Part shown: positions 33,901 through 45,314 of the stretch, piece by piece | How the letters are laid out: every line of letters begins with the position of its first letter | How positions within the stretch are numbered: position 1 is the first letter of the stretch | Origin: Choristocarpus tenellus KU-1152 | Taxonomy: Eukaryota; Phaeophyceae | Direction: 5' to 3' | Assembly: GCA_964200185.2 (NCBI GenBank) | Contig: CAXNAD020000018.1 | Span: 1 to 47,044 of the forward strand | Length of the DNA: 47,044 bases | The notes under the pieces: model-generated | What the model saw: only the letters and a program-made list of their open reading frames with translations | Told to the model about the DNA's origin: nothing | Database searches by the model: none | Program-made: the position numbers and the translations under genes

Positions 33901-35242
33901 TCTTTTGAAATTTGTTCACCTTCAAGTCCAAGTATTCCAAGCTCATATTATGTTTGAGATTACCTGCAACAGGTTTAAGGTTTTAGGGATATTGAAAACA
34001 CCAAAATGGATTCAGATCAAGTTGATATCACACGATGTAACCATTGTCTGCACCTTTCCATCAAACGTGTCTACTATTTTGTCTAGGGTCATTTGGAGAA
34101 GTAGAGTTGGCACATGGTACACAGTGTATATACGTCCCAATATATAAATCAAGCCCACCAATATATGAAGCTTACAGTCAATGGGAACACCCCAGCCTTT
34201 GCAAGCTAGCTACAGAGGATGTGTAATGTGTAGCTGAAAGCTACAGAGACAGCATACCATGCACACAATTAGTCTTTCATGCCCTCATTCCACAAGGAGA
34301 AACTTTTAATGATACCTTAAGCTAAATCAGAAAACCTCACCTATCCTTTGAACCCTATTGTAGGACAGGTTTAGTCGTTCAAGAGCAACTAAGGTATCCA
34401 GCCCTTCTATCTCTCGAATCTGACAGTTAATTTGTACAGGAGAAGCAGCAACAATTGTGGTTTAGGCTGATGAAGGTATTAGTTAACTCTCTGCCTTGGC
34501 TAAATGTGGGGCACACCATGGACACCTAGGAAGAAGGAAACGCCATACAATTCTCAACCATGTTCTGCAATGTATGTGTCTTGAAATCTAGATGCAATCC
34601 CCAGCTATGCATATGATCCCATCATTTCACTAGGAGGATTGTTCAGGCACATGACAGTGAAAATTGGAAGAAAATAGTACTTCAAATTTTCTATTTTTGT
34701 TTACTATTTCATACTATTCTGTAACTCCTCAATGTAGTATGGATGTAGTCACTTGTACACTCAACTAACCTCATTTCTGCTCAAAGATAGTCTCCTTAGG
34801 CTGGTGCACCGACTGAGGCATTCAATCCGTCTTATACCTACAGAAGTTGTAAGGTAGAATGCAGAGGATGATATGTTTGGTAAAAAGTAGGATGTGAAAC
34901 AAGGATCATTGCTGTAGAAGATGAGAATATCTGCAGTGACACTCCAAGTACATTGGATTCCAAGGTGGGAAAAAACAGGGCGCTGATATGGAAGTGCTTA
35001 AATCTTCAGGAAATATGCAAATAAATACCTGAACGATTTTGTTGGTGGGGGTAGATGCATTCAATCTCCAATTAATTTGACCATGTACATACGTTTGGAG
35101 GTGCAGGAGAAATCAGACTGGAGAGAGCTGTGTAGAGTAGTGTGTTTCCTTGTCTACGCCAACTTACGATGTATGCAACTGAATCTGGGGTCTGACTAAG
35201 CCGCCCAGACAATTTTGACTCTACCAATGACTTTATTTTGGA
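30944..35242 (-). CDS. SDS22-like leucine-rich-repeat protein (partial)
   Basis: Exons in transcript order: 35242-35168 and 35065-35029 (both less certain), then 34837-34770, 34419-34341, 33963-33920, 33660-33591 and 31131-31043, possibly reading on to TGA at 30944. Phases match at every junction. The five core exons read as consecutive 22-residue repeats: LRRLSLSRNE, IREIEGLDTLVALERLNLSY, NRVQRIGNLKHNMSLEYLDL, GNQITSVDDVAML, then the capping motif CEHPSYHTIVTRYLPQLEVL followed by DEESLNLRK. The xxIxxIxxLxxLxxLxLxxN spacing and LPQLEVLDEE cap are typical of the protein phosphatase 1 regulator SDS22 class, which includes many ciliary and centrosomal proteins. Which member this is cannot be told. 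The 3' end is uncertain because AAG|GTGAGGTA at 31043 is a good donor. The N-terminus is incomplete. The last intron hosts a mariner-like element. Confidence 0.82.
31690..33060 (-). pseudogene. Mariner-like (plant/oomycete-type) transposase remnant
   Basis: Read on the minus strand, the block shows the order of a Tc1/mariner-superfamily transposase. First comes a helix-turn-helix region with a GRP-like motif (ERSGRPSELTPTKMAAIH, about 32770-32850). The first catalytic region follows (IHVTETWF, about 32525-32550). Next is the second aspartate region (VVIQLDGAPHPHG, about 32155-32195) preceded by TSKNHKRGDVY and LLPAIKTKMPWLQ. Last is the third catalytic motif (SPDLNIIDLCFF, about 32040-32080) with a tail containing GERFGSVEEMVKVIKK. 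The phrase SPDLNxxDxxFF and the PAIKxKxP segment resemble plant/oomycete mariner-like elements (DD39D class). It is dead: several in-frame stops and frameshifts are present, and the first catalytic position reads T where the family has D. No terminal inverted repeats were identified. It sits in an intron of the leucine-rich-repeat gene, on the same strand. Confidence 0.85.
33290..33430. repeat. 71-bp tandem duplication
   Basis: Two nearly identical units, 33290-33360 and 33361-33430, start CTTATGAC(A/G)CAGAGGTAG and end ATGTATCAAGT. They differ at about two positions. This is a young duplication between the transposase remnant and an exon of the leucine-rich-repeat gene. Confidence 0.9.
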
Positions 35243-38200
35243 CTTTAGAGAAAACATGGAACATACAGTAAGTTCTACGTTAAAAGAGTGAGACACAAAA
35301 TTGCTGTTGAAGGTAACCCTGCAATGGAAATAGGAGAGGTTAAACACAGAAGAAACATGCCAATATAGAGCTGAAGGAGAGGAAATTCAGATTGAGGAAA
35401 ACGTGGAGATATATTGAGGACGAGATGAAAGGAGGGGGAAGAGGCACGGCGTTACCATATCTAGGCTAGACGAAATATTTTATAATGGAGATGTCCACAG
35501 GCGAGATTCAGTAGGACTGGAAATATTAAATATCACATCCATCTATTGCATCCATATCCATACATGAATGTGGAGCATTTGTGCATAAAGGCAGTGGAAA
35601 GGCTTCGCCGATTGTCTAGTCCAAGTAGCTGTGAACTGGGGCAGTTCTTGGAAGTGCTTTTCCTTCTCTTACCCATGCATGACAGCTCCAGCCATTGGAT
35701 CACCTCAACGTCATATTCCCCGCTGACCTGATGGTCGTAACATTGGTTGAGTTATATGTTGGCATAGTGGTCTTAGGTGGTCCCTTGTGAACCTACATCT
35801 ATATTCTACACCATAATCTAGATTGTACGTAGAGCTGCATTCCAAAAGTGTATCAGGTTACCACCAAAGATTGACCGACAATAACCAAATTGTGATGGAT
35901 CGATGGAGTGACAACTTTTTTGGACAGGGAGAGCATCCTCGAGAAATCAGTAAAATACTAAAACATTCCTAATCACTACGCTGAGGTTACCGTCGTTAGG
36001 TCGGTCGACATTAGAACGTCACGCAAGTTGCGGTATCTATATTTCGATGAAACCAAAGTTAAAGGTCATTGGATATGCGTCCTGGTCCACGTTATCTAAG
36101 TTCAAACCAAATTACAACCTTTTTGGCCAGTTCCTCGGTGATTTTTGTGCCACCTCCACTGCTCATGTGCATATTTTAGAGTAGAAGGCGAGTTTAGTGC
36201 AGGTAGAACGAGGGATAGATCTCAGTCAGATATCAACGTTTCGTGGTTTCACGTACGTATGAATCGTTTCTTTAAGGACACACCACCCATCTCGAGTTTT
36301 GAGCTACGAAGGGAACGGGACAGAATGGAAAATAGTCGGAACACTATTTCTTTGGGCTTGGTCTCGTCGATGTGCCCAGAGGAGGAAGAGGCGGAAGAAA
36401 AGGCGAGCGATGATAATACCCGGCCTACCAACGACATACGCATTGGGTGAGTCAAAGGGTCTCGTCGTCATCCTCGATTCCAAGCACCAAAGTCTTTTGC
36501 AACTATCTTGCCCTCATTGTCCGAATTCCTACCCCTCAGGCGTTTGCTTTCGTCTCTGGATAGCTACGAGGCTTCAGAAGGTCGATGGTCCTTTAGCGCT
36601 CCGCCTTCTTTGATTTCGTCTGCTAATGTAAGCACGATTTCAATCATATTGATGCAGCAATCATTCCCTCACATTGGTGAAATCAATGAAATGGTGTTTT
36701 CCTGCAAGGAGCTAAAGCCTAACACCTATCACACTGCGCTCTAACTAGGTTTGATTGGTCCTTGAATAGATGACCGATCGCCCCAATTTGTTTCATCATA
36801 TTGTCCATTCTCCACTCGACCAAATGCTTGACCCAGGATCTCCCGCAAGTGTCTAGGGCTTCAAAATCGTTCGCATGTACGGGTGAAGAGCAACGATTTC
36901 CCGTCGAGCGGAGGAACTTACCAGATGCGTTGCCTAAGGTGCTTCCTCTGGAGTGCTCGGAGAACTGGTTTAGATGTGCTGAAACTCAGTCTTAAAGCCC
37001 CGAATATTTGTAGAGGCGAAGAAGTGATCGCACCTGCCTTTACTTCCGTTGGAAGTTGGCTTGCCGTAACTAAAATTGGTCCAAGGCAAATACGTGTAGA
37101 AGTTGATCGTGACTTTCTTCTAAACACCTAATCTATAGAATCAACAATTAGACCCCAAGGCAAATCGCTATATTGTGCCATCTGCACCTGAAAAACAAGT
37201 CTCCTCGATAATATTCTCCTTGTGGATTGTGGTAAGTATCAAATGCTTCTAATCACCATACACTACAATGTTGTGGTGTCAAAAGGTCTAATGTTCGTAT
37301 GGTAAGGGCTACATTTCTACCCAAAGAGAGTGTTGACCATTTCTATGACTTTATTAGGGCAGGCAATGTGTAGGGACCAGTCTGTGGGCCGGACCGATTT
37401 CAATTTATTATTGTTATGTCGAGACCGGTCTACCAAGTATTGGAATCTCCCTGGTCCACAGGCTGGATAGGTTCCAATAATCCAGTGTACAAAAAAAAAA
37501 AGAACGAAAACCTGGTTAGCCCGCATTGGGTTCTTCATCTCTAAGGGGTCGCAAAATCAGAGTTGTGGTCTTGAATCAGATATCAATGTTGAGTCCTACA
37601 TAGACTAAGGAGCATACCTCTGTGTAGTTACCTGTATTGTGAAGTGATAAATTAATTGGGTTTAACAGGTTTGAATGTCGGAGAAAGTGTTCAAGAGCTG
37701 GGGATAGAATGTTTGATTGAGTGAAGGTTGTATTGCTGAAGTTGTGTCATCATTCTCGCATGTGTTGTTAATGTAGGGTAGTAGTTGGGCGTGGTTATCT
37801 TCCACAGTTAAGACTATTATTTGTCATTTTTGGACCGGGTCTGAAAGTAGTGGAACCTGTCCATTAAGTGAGCTGACAGTTTCTAAAATATTTTTTACAT
37901 TTAATGCCCTGAACAATTTGCCTGCCAGCCTGCTGTCCGATTAAGTATTGGATGGTGTGCAGACAGCCCAGTCCAATTCTAAGTTTCGGATGCCAAGGAA
38001 ACGATGAGTGAAGGGATATATGAAAAAAGCACCTTTATTCCCACATGCATTTGGATTAAATTGTGACGTATTTTTTAACATGTGAGCCCAACTCACCTTG
38101 TCAGGGTCGGACAGATTGAGATTGTTTCTATACTTTGTTGTCACTTTTAAGAAATGACTGGGATACGGGTTGACCTGGTACCAATGTGTTATTCTATCAG
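35243..38200. other. Mostly unassigned interval with a CpG-richer block of open frames
   Basis: From about 35.9 to 37.15 kb CpG dinucleotides are frequent, unlike the flanks. On the plus strand, 36190-36440 (ISSFELRRERDRMENSRNTI; PEEEEAEEKASDDN) can join in phase 2 across a 96-bp GT-AG intron to 36537-36744 (RLLSSLDSYEASEGRWSFSA, ending at TAA). A further frame at 36990-37131 contains VIAPAFTSVGSWLAVTKIG. The minus strand is also open over part of this block (36249-36455 and 36918-37127). I recognise no family and cannot settle the coding strand. The remaining sequence shows nothing clear. Confidence 0.35.
36145..36744 (+). CDS. Possible two-exon gene of unknown function
   Basis: Exon 1 reads up to 36440 with the frame ending ATT GG at the donor GTGAGT. 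Exon 2 starts at 36537 after CCCCTCAG and runs to a stop at 36742-36744. The joined frame has a charged, acidic middle (PEEEEAEEKAS) and a Ser-rich second part. The phase match and good splice sites support it; absence of any family resemblance and the open opposite strand count against it. The start codon is unknown. Confidence 0.3.
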
Positions 38201-41200
38201 GGCTGGTCCATGACTGTCAACCTAATTAACACAATCAGGCACGAACAAGCAAGGTACCAACACACTCTATTGAGGCTGGTACAGGCCATCAACTGTTTCA
38301 ACACACGGCCAGGCCATGGACTGTCCTACAGCCATGACCCAGACTCAGGCTGTGCTGACTGGGTGGACTAATGGAAATTCCTTCCTACCAATATTTCTAT
38401 ATTTGACTGCTTTCCATGCAGCATATCAGATTGGCCTTGCCCACCAAGGATAAATCAAACATTGGAGGATGCTCCTTGAGAAGCTTGAGAACAAAGGAAC
38501 ATGAAATTGATGGTGGGAAGAGAGTGCCCCCCATGACAGGGTATTACAACATAACAGGTGCCAGCATCAACACTGCCCTCTCATGTGGAGGAAAGAGGAC
38601 CTCATTTGAGAAGAGGTGTGTGTGTAATGTTCTCTTGAGGATTTCACAAAAGAGCGGGCGCCTTCCAACAAAATGGCCAGCAAATTTCATATTATATAGT
38701 ATAATTATACATCTCCTACCCAGCTTTGTGTGAGGTTTGACTAATGGCATGCCTTTCAACCCCGAAGGCGGAGTCAAGGGCGTGACTGGAAGCCTTCATC
38801 TGTCCTCCCTCTATGCAATGGAAGCCAATCAGTTCTTCCTCGAAAGAGGGTCCAACCCAAGCCAACAAGCTTGACCTCAGTGTTTGGCTCTGACTGTGTG
38901 CTGAATAGGTGGGAAACGATAGACTTTTGCAATCCTGCAAGCAAGCATGGAGACATCTTATCCACAACTTGTGCAAAAAAATGGAAAGTCTCGAACTCTA
39001 TTATCAACAGCCCTAACCAGTATTGTACACCTCCTGCTATTGCTGAGTCCTATACAACATATTAAATTGCTTAAAACACTTTTTTAACTCCTGTGAGGTC
39101 TAATAATACCGTTGGGATGTATTTCCTTTGCCATCGTTTCTAATTTTTGCAGGTGGATGAACAGCTACGACCTGGAACGATCCAGTTTCCAGTCAGTATC
39201 TGTCATGTGTGAACAGCGCCTCCGTAAGGTATAGCAATTCCACAACATTGTACCTCAACATCCATGCTAAGTTGGACATATCAAGAGCTTGTGCTAATTA
39301 TGTTGTGCCTTCACTTTTGACTGCCCTTTACCTGAACAATGAGGCCTGCTATGAAGGATGAAATGTAGTGATGAACCCTACTTCCCTGTTGACTATATTC
39401 ACAAATATCCTACCGAGCCTGTTGGTATCCAACTTTCCCCTGCCTGTTGGTATGATCAGACATTGACCTCTCATCAACCAATGCTGTCAATCACCGAGAA
39501 GTTGGGAAGGAAATGTGCACGCTGACACACACTGATTCGGGGTTGCTGTGGGGCCTTTGTAGCGTCAGTAGATGTCAGGAGTCTTTAATGGAATGGAGAG
39601 CAATGATGGCAGTTGCCATCTCTTCTCATAGCAGTCAATTATATTAACATACTTGGAACCTGCATCTGTCAGAATGTGTGAGTTGTGGGATCTCTGGTAC
39701 TATACAACAGAATATATTGAAACCAATGGTAAATCTAGTTCCCACCAATGATGTTATCTTTGATATTATTATTATCTCACTTTAGTTTGGGACTAGGAGC
39801 AACTAGCTTACCCCTAACAAGCCCTAAACCAATGGTTAGAAGCACTTCACACTTGGCATCCATTGCTTACAAACTAGCTGCTGTACTATGGCAAATTGTA
39901 CTGCCCTGTGTGTGCTTCACCTTTCTCTTGTGTTGGGTACAGCCGTCCCACTACCCGTTCCTCTGCCTCCTTCCTCAAATCTTGTGGAATACTCCGTACT
40001 TGCCTGGCTACAATGAAGCCTTGCTATCCATCCCAATTCAGGTTTTCTTTGTTTATTTTGATGGTTTGTGACAGAGAGGAGGGAGGGTGCAGGTGTATCT
40101 TTCTGGAGTGCGTACCTTGTGGTCTATTAAACTCAGATATCCTTAAAATGAAATCAGACATCGACTGAGTCTGAATCTGTGCATCCCTTTAACGGAAGCT
40201 GGTAGACTACCAAGGACCTATGAGGGTGTTCAACAGGAGAGTACATGCTATTAATAAGCACACAGGCAGCAGGGTCTCAATATACATGACATCTTGCCTA
40301 CCACATAGAATACTTTTCTAAGTAGTACTATCATTTGTAGAATTGAAGTTAAGGCTGGTGAAAGAGAAAAAATAATGTTCTATGTTCAAGGTCCCAGGCT
40401 TTCTTGTTGTCAATGACTTAAATGGACATTTCAGCAAGACGGGCTTCATATTCAATGGGGCCCTTCAAGATATAACTGGATATTTGTACCCCTCTATAAG
40501 GTTTTTGGGTGGGGGAGGTTGCTATATTTCCGGGGACCAATGGAAAATGGAAATATGGAAATGCTTCAGCATCAATAGCTGCTCAGTACACTTACTGTCC
40601 TCACATGTCCTGTAGGAATAACGCATGCTTATATACATCAGCGAGACTGCTACCCCAAACTTTTCAAAAGTGTAAGATGTTAATGCATGTGGTGGTTGCC
40701 CATGGTGCATCCGAATTTGAATAATTAGTCCCCGTACTCGACAACTCAATTAAATATCAATACATTTACTGCATTTTCCTCTGAGGAATTAGACACAATC
40801 TTTCACAGGGGAGAGGAAGTGTCTTCATGCCCACCTACATGCTCCTATTGATACCCAAGCTCTAACTTTGAAGACACAGACTGATGGCACGAACCTCACT
40901 CCTTTTTCATTGGCAGGCCTGTATCATGACAGAGCATGCCAACTTGCCAGATGAATTTCGAACCATGGCTGCATGTGAGGCACTTGGTACCATGCTCCCT
41001 GTTCTTGAGCGATATGATTGCCTGGTGATGATCATCCTCCGGGAATTGTTGCGGTCAATATATGATGTGAGCACCTGTAAATGTTAATGAAAATAAATGT
41101 AGGTAGTGGCTTCACGACCAAAACCATCTTCCTGACCAATCACAGCACTAATACACCATGGCTCAACAGGACCACGAAACAGTGATGGATCAGTTTCTAG

Positions 41201-44200
41201 CTTGGCTACACCCATCAAGCATGGAGGATGCCATCAAGGCCCCTGCTGAGGCCATGATTTTGAAGGCTAAACCTCACTTTAAGCGTTGCAGGGAGCTCCA
41301 GGTTGAGGTGCGTCATTGTTCCTCTTTGCCAACCTCTGCCAACATAAATGGTACAAATGGTACAAAGGAACTACACATGAAATAATCATCACGGCCTACA
41401 CAAGAGTGCACACTCTGCATACTTCTCAAATCATCACGACCACGCCCATTTATGTACAAGCTGCCAATGAAACCCTAATGTCTGCATTCAACTGCCCTCG
41501 ATTTCTTCTTGGACTCCTCCCACCAGTTGTTGAAAGTGCAGGAGGCAATGCAAGATTTAAGGGTCCATGAAGAAGCTCTTCATCACAATCTCCAGAGTGC
41601 AAAAAGCATGATGACAACAGTTCTTACAAAAGATACCCTTCTCCTCACCAGGTGCACTATCTCATTTCCCGAAAGTACAAGAAACATTTTGAAGGATAAC
41701 AACAATTGGTAAGGTGGAAAACTTCTGTTCTCTTACAATCTACCGACAACATATACTTTTCCGTAAGAATCACTTTATGTCATCATCATGTCCTGTACAT
41801 TCATACACAGTAGGTCCCCCTTGTCGGCTGCCCTTGGTCCATCAGATTTGTCTTCTTCTCCTGGCGAGGGGCAGTGGCAGAAGTTACTTCGATGCGAAGA
41901 AGGTTTCGTAAGGTAATTTGTCTACTATGCATTTTGCGTTTATCATATATCATATGCATATACCCCACCTGGTACCTGGTTCAGAATAAATAAAGATGTA
42001 AGAAGTACACCCATACACATATTTATCTTCTCCGACAACAATTCTGGTGATCGTAGCCTGCAATGAGCCAAACTATCTTTATCTTAGAGAGTAGAGCCGC
42101 GTCCATTTGGGGGCGACAATCCAACGTTGCGATTTTGATGTAATTTTGNNNNNNNNNNTTTGGCTATCGTGTTTGTTAGGAAGTGTCAATATCCTAGTTC
42201 CGGACACACCTTTTCATAACGTATACATTTTACCTACTCCGAAATATTTTGGGGTAGGTAAATGTCATAAGAAAACCCATGGTAAGCCAAGCCCCAAGTG
42301 GACAAACAGGGCAAAACTCGTACCCTCTAAGATTATTTCACTCATATCTGTGTTTTATTGCTACTATGCATAGTGGAATAATGGCATAAGTTTGACAACT
42401 AGTTGATGATAACGTTGAACCAACAAAACCAGGAGCAGGTGGCATGGAGCTAGCAAGCTACTTTATTTTCCTTCCCTGGTGCAGTATGAGGTTTCAGTAA
42501 TACCCCATTAGCATAGATATCAGTAACACTTTACTGTAAAGTGTGTGGATACACTCAAAAGGTTTATTTTACCTTCCCAAGGACATTTGAACCTGAGCTG
42601 ACTCTTTTCTACGGCACGAGTACTATATATACTATATATGGTGTATATACTATATATAGTGTATATACTATATATAGTGTATATACTATATATGGTGTAT
42701 ATACTATATATAGTATATATACTATATATACCATATAAAACTGAAGATTGATGCCCCCTCTCTTTCCTACTAGGTTCAACTGCGTATCTGGTTCAACGGC
42801 CTGCGCCTTCGTCTGGTGAAAAATCAAGAAACTGAGATGAAATACCAGATTGGCATTAGGTAGTCTTTTCAACTCATTCTTACCATAGTTCTTTGGTTCA
42901 TGACCATATTCTCAGAATTTATTTTTCCGCTAATTTATTATTGGTGCTCAACACTCTGGAGACCATGTAGACTATCCTTTGAGCACCTCAACTTGAACTG
43001 ATTGTTATATTTATTGCAGAAACTGGTGACTACATAAATTTGCAGCTTAGAGACTTTTTTGTTTTGCCAAGGTGTAGAACCTCTTGTAGACATCAGGACC
43101 TCATTCAGTTTTTCAAGAATATTCCAAGAAATATATATGGAACTACCTCTGAGGCCATATGATAGGTAGCAGGTAAAGATGTCACATTTTCTGAATCAAA
43201 TCTGTAGGGAGCGGAGGCTTCAAATCAGTATCGATAAGCTTCAGAAAAGTGCTGTTGAAGAGGAGAAACCAACACAACAGTCAGACCAAAACGACAGCAA
43301 GTCTGTCAGTACACTGGAACTCATTGCAACAGGTCTGCTCACTGAGGCGCAGCATTTCATGGACAAGGTTGGTACAAGTGAAAAGCACAATGTGTACGTT
43401 TCATGGACAAGGTTGGTACAAGTGAAGAGCACAATGTGTACCTCATGGACTGATAACTCGCCAATACTGCTGTTAGTAGCAAGTTTGTGAAATTGAGTCA
43501 AACCAAGTGAGAGGTAGATGGGGTTGTCTTTTAAGGACCCTGACAAAGGCGAAACAAAACATCATTTTGTACAAACAAACAAAGCTGAGCTGTGGTGTCA
43601 CACTGTGTGTTGGAAGGACAGAAGGCAATCCATGTAATATGCATTGACCCAGAGGAAGAAATATGGCTTAGAATGTAAAAGGGTCCAAAACCTGCCTACC
43701 TCTTGATTGTTTGGGTCAATTTATGTCATAACAGCAGCAGACAAAGTTGGATTATTTTCCTTTGGGTTGCTGCGACTACATTTTACTGCCCTCATGATGA
43801 CCTACCCCTGCTAATGCTCAGAATTGCACCTGACCGAAGACTGGGTGGAGTCAGTCCATGTTATCATCTCAGAACAGGCATCTGTGTCTTTGTTATCAGT
43901 TTTGTTACTTTCAAATGGTATTCTGTTGTCCTTACTGCGCTGGACCTTCCAGGCCAAAGAAACAGCACGCAACCCAAGTTTAGATGACAAGCTTAGCGCA
44001 GAGTCAATGCTTGCTATGGCGTCCAAGGTGGTACATGCCGCCCACCATGCTCAATCAAGTCTAGAGCTTGAGATGTCCCTTTTCCGTCAGGAAGACAGCA
44101 ACTTAGAGGTGAGCAAGTCTTGTATACCTTGTAGTACATTATCATGAAATCATGAACATAAAGCTTGCAGGCTGATGGTCATTCACCAAAGGACAACTCT

Positions 44201-45314
44201 GGTGTACCTACTGCATGCTAAACGGGATAGAATTGTTGGTTACATTCAGTCTAAAATATGAACCTAAAAAGATGAAAGAGATTTACTCAGTTTAACTACA
44301 GGGTATCTATCCCTTCTTGAGTGGGAGTATACAAAATGTCAGACTTTGACTGTAAACTGTCTTGGAAACAAGTCTCATGATGATATGTGATTATTTGACC
44401 TTTAGGGTTAGGGGTGGAGTGGATGGAAGATATATTGGGTAAGGTGTCATAAAGTGTAAAAAAACGTGAGTCAGCAATGATTGGGTTTGAAGGGCATTTT
44501 CACGTGGAAAGGTGGTGCGTGTGTGACTGTGATGGATCGCCTCAAGATCTTCAGTCTATTAATTGGGTTTGACAATGACTCTGTTGTTACTATCAAAAAT
44601 AGTAATGAGAAGCATAGAGAGTGCTTGTATCCACTTTGATACGAGCAACAACTTACGCCATAGACAATGAAGCTATACTAGGAAGTAGACAAGTAGACAA
44701 TGTAGTTATACAATAAAGTTATACTATTCAGTTATTATGAGATCCCCCTCCCCTCAGACTCAGTGGCACACGATGAAATGTGGCACATCACATCTCTGCA
44801 ATACAGTATCAGAGTCAGAAACAGACCTGCTGCTATCTTTGTGACAATGTGACATTAGTTGTGATAAGTCGAGGTCTGACCACCTCTTCACATATATCTG
44901 GAACTGCAAAGCACTTCTCTTTAGCAGAGAATGAAAAATATATACAACAATTGAAGCAATGCTGCGTGTCATACCTCCTCTGTGCTAGTTTATCTTGCAC
45001 AACACATGTGGAAGGTAACCTATTTCTCCCAGTTGATTCAGTTGATTGTCTAACAAAGGTGGTGTATTGTCACAATGACTTTGACTATAGTATCACTAAA
45101 CAGTTTCTGGCAGGTAAAGCAGGACCACTCAGAGAACTACAGAATATTGGAACAGGAGTCATGCGTTTATCCTAACCATTTGATCTTAACCAATTAATCT
45201 CCTCCACCTGTCACCCAGAGGAAGATTAGACATGGCCAAGTGTACCCACCAACTGTGATGCCCACTGTAGCAAACGTAGGAGAACTACTTCATGCTCTGA
45301 GTATTGCTAAATGA
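38201..45314 (+). CDS. Multi-exon gene for an unrecognised, partly helical protein
   Basis: Predicted exons: 38201-38362, 38422-38615, 39153-39228, 40917-41066, 41170-41307, 41542-41708, 41811 or 41814-41912, 42774-42859, 43208-43367, 43953-44108 and terminal 45219-45314 (TGA). Phases agree from 38201 to the 41542 exon and from 42774 to the end. The 41.7-41.9 kb junctions are unresolved: the strong donor at 41709 is phase 2, while the frame matching the next exon needs a phase 0 join at 41814. Recognisable texture includes INTIRHEQARYQHTLLRLVQ, MCEQRLRKACIMTEHANLP, LERYDCLVMIILRELLRSIY, KAKPHFKRCREL, MQDLRVHEEALHHNLQSAKS, RERRLQISIDKLQK and MASKVVHAAHHAQSSLELEM. Helix-forming, heptad-like stretches suggest a coiled-coil or cytoskeletal protein; the family is unknown to me. 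The 5' end is missing. The last exon (HGQVYPPTVMPTVANVGE, LLHALSIAK) is supported by an excellent acceptor. Confidence 0.68.
42064..42344. mobile_element. MITE family 1, copy 4, interrupted by an assembly gap
   Basis: Ends TATCTTAGAGAGTAGAGCCG and TACCCTCTAAGATTATTTCA; the interior is as in the other copies. Ten Ns (42149-42158) split the element. It lies between predicted exons at 41912 and 42774 of the multi-exon gene. Confidence 0.88.
42149..42158. other. Assembly gap of 10 N
   Basis: The left side ends GTAATTTTG and the right side begins TTTGGCTATCG. Copies 1 and 3 of the same MITE read GTAATTTCGACTATTG and GTAATTTTGGCTATCG without a break, so the two sides overlap by TTTG and the gap probably has no missing sequence. 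Confidence 0.9.
42618..42740 (+). repeat. AT-rich self-complementary repeat (ACTATATATGGTGTATAT)
   Basis: Six or so copies of a ~20-bp unit alternate TATATACTATATAT with GTG/GGTG. The unit is largely self-complementary, so the array is open in both directions (Tyr-Thr-Ile repeats) without being coding. It ends about 35 bp before the predicted acceptor at 42774. Confidence 0.9.
43355..43442 (+). repeat. 44-bp tandem duplication of an exon-intron border
   Basis: TTTCATGGACAAGGTTGGTA and the following 24 bases occur twice, offset by 44 bp, differing at one or two sites. The unit contains the predicted donor (GACAAG|GTTGGT), so two equivalent donors exist at 43368 and 43412. Use of the second would shift the frame, as 44 is not a multiple of 3. 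Confidence 0.9.

Noticed and set aside
44780-45175. Plus-strand frame of 131 codons
   Set aside because: It is open but of Cys/Ser-rich mixed composition, no splice sites join it in phase to the neighbouring exons, and the exon at 45219 connects directly to 44108.
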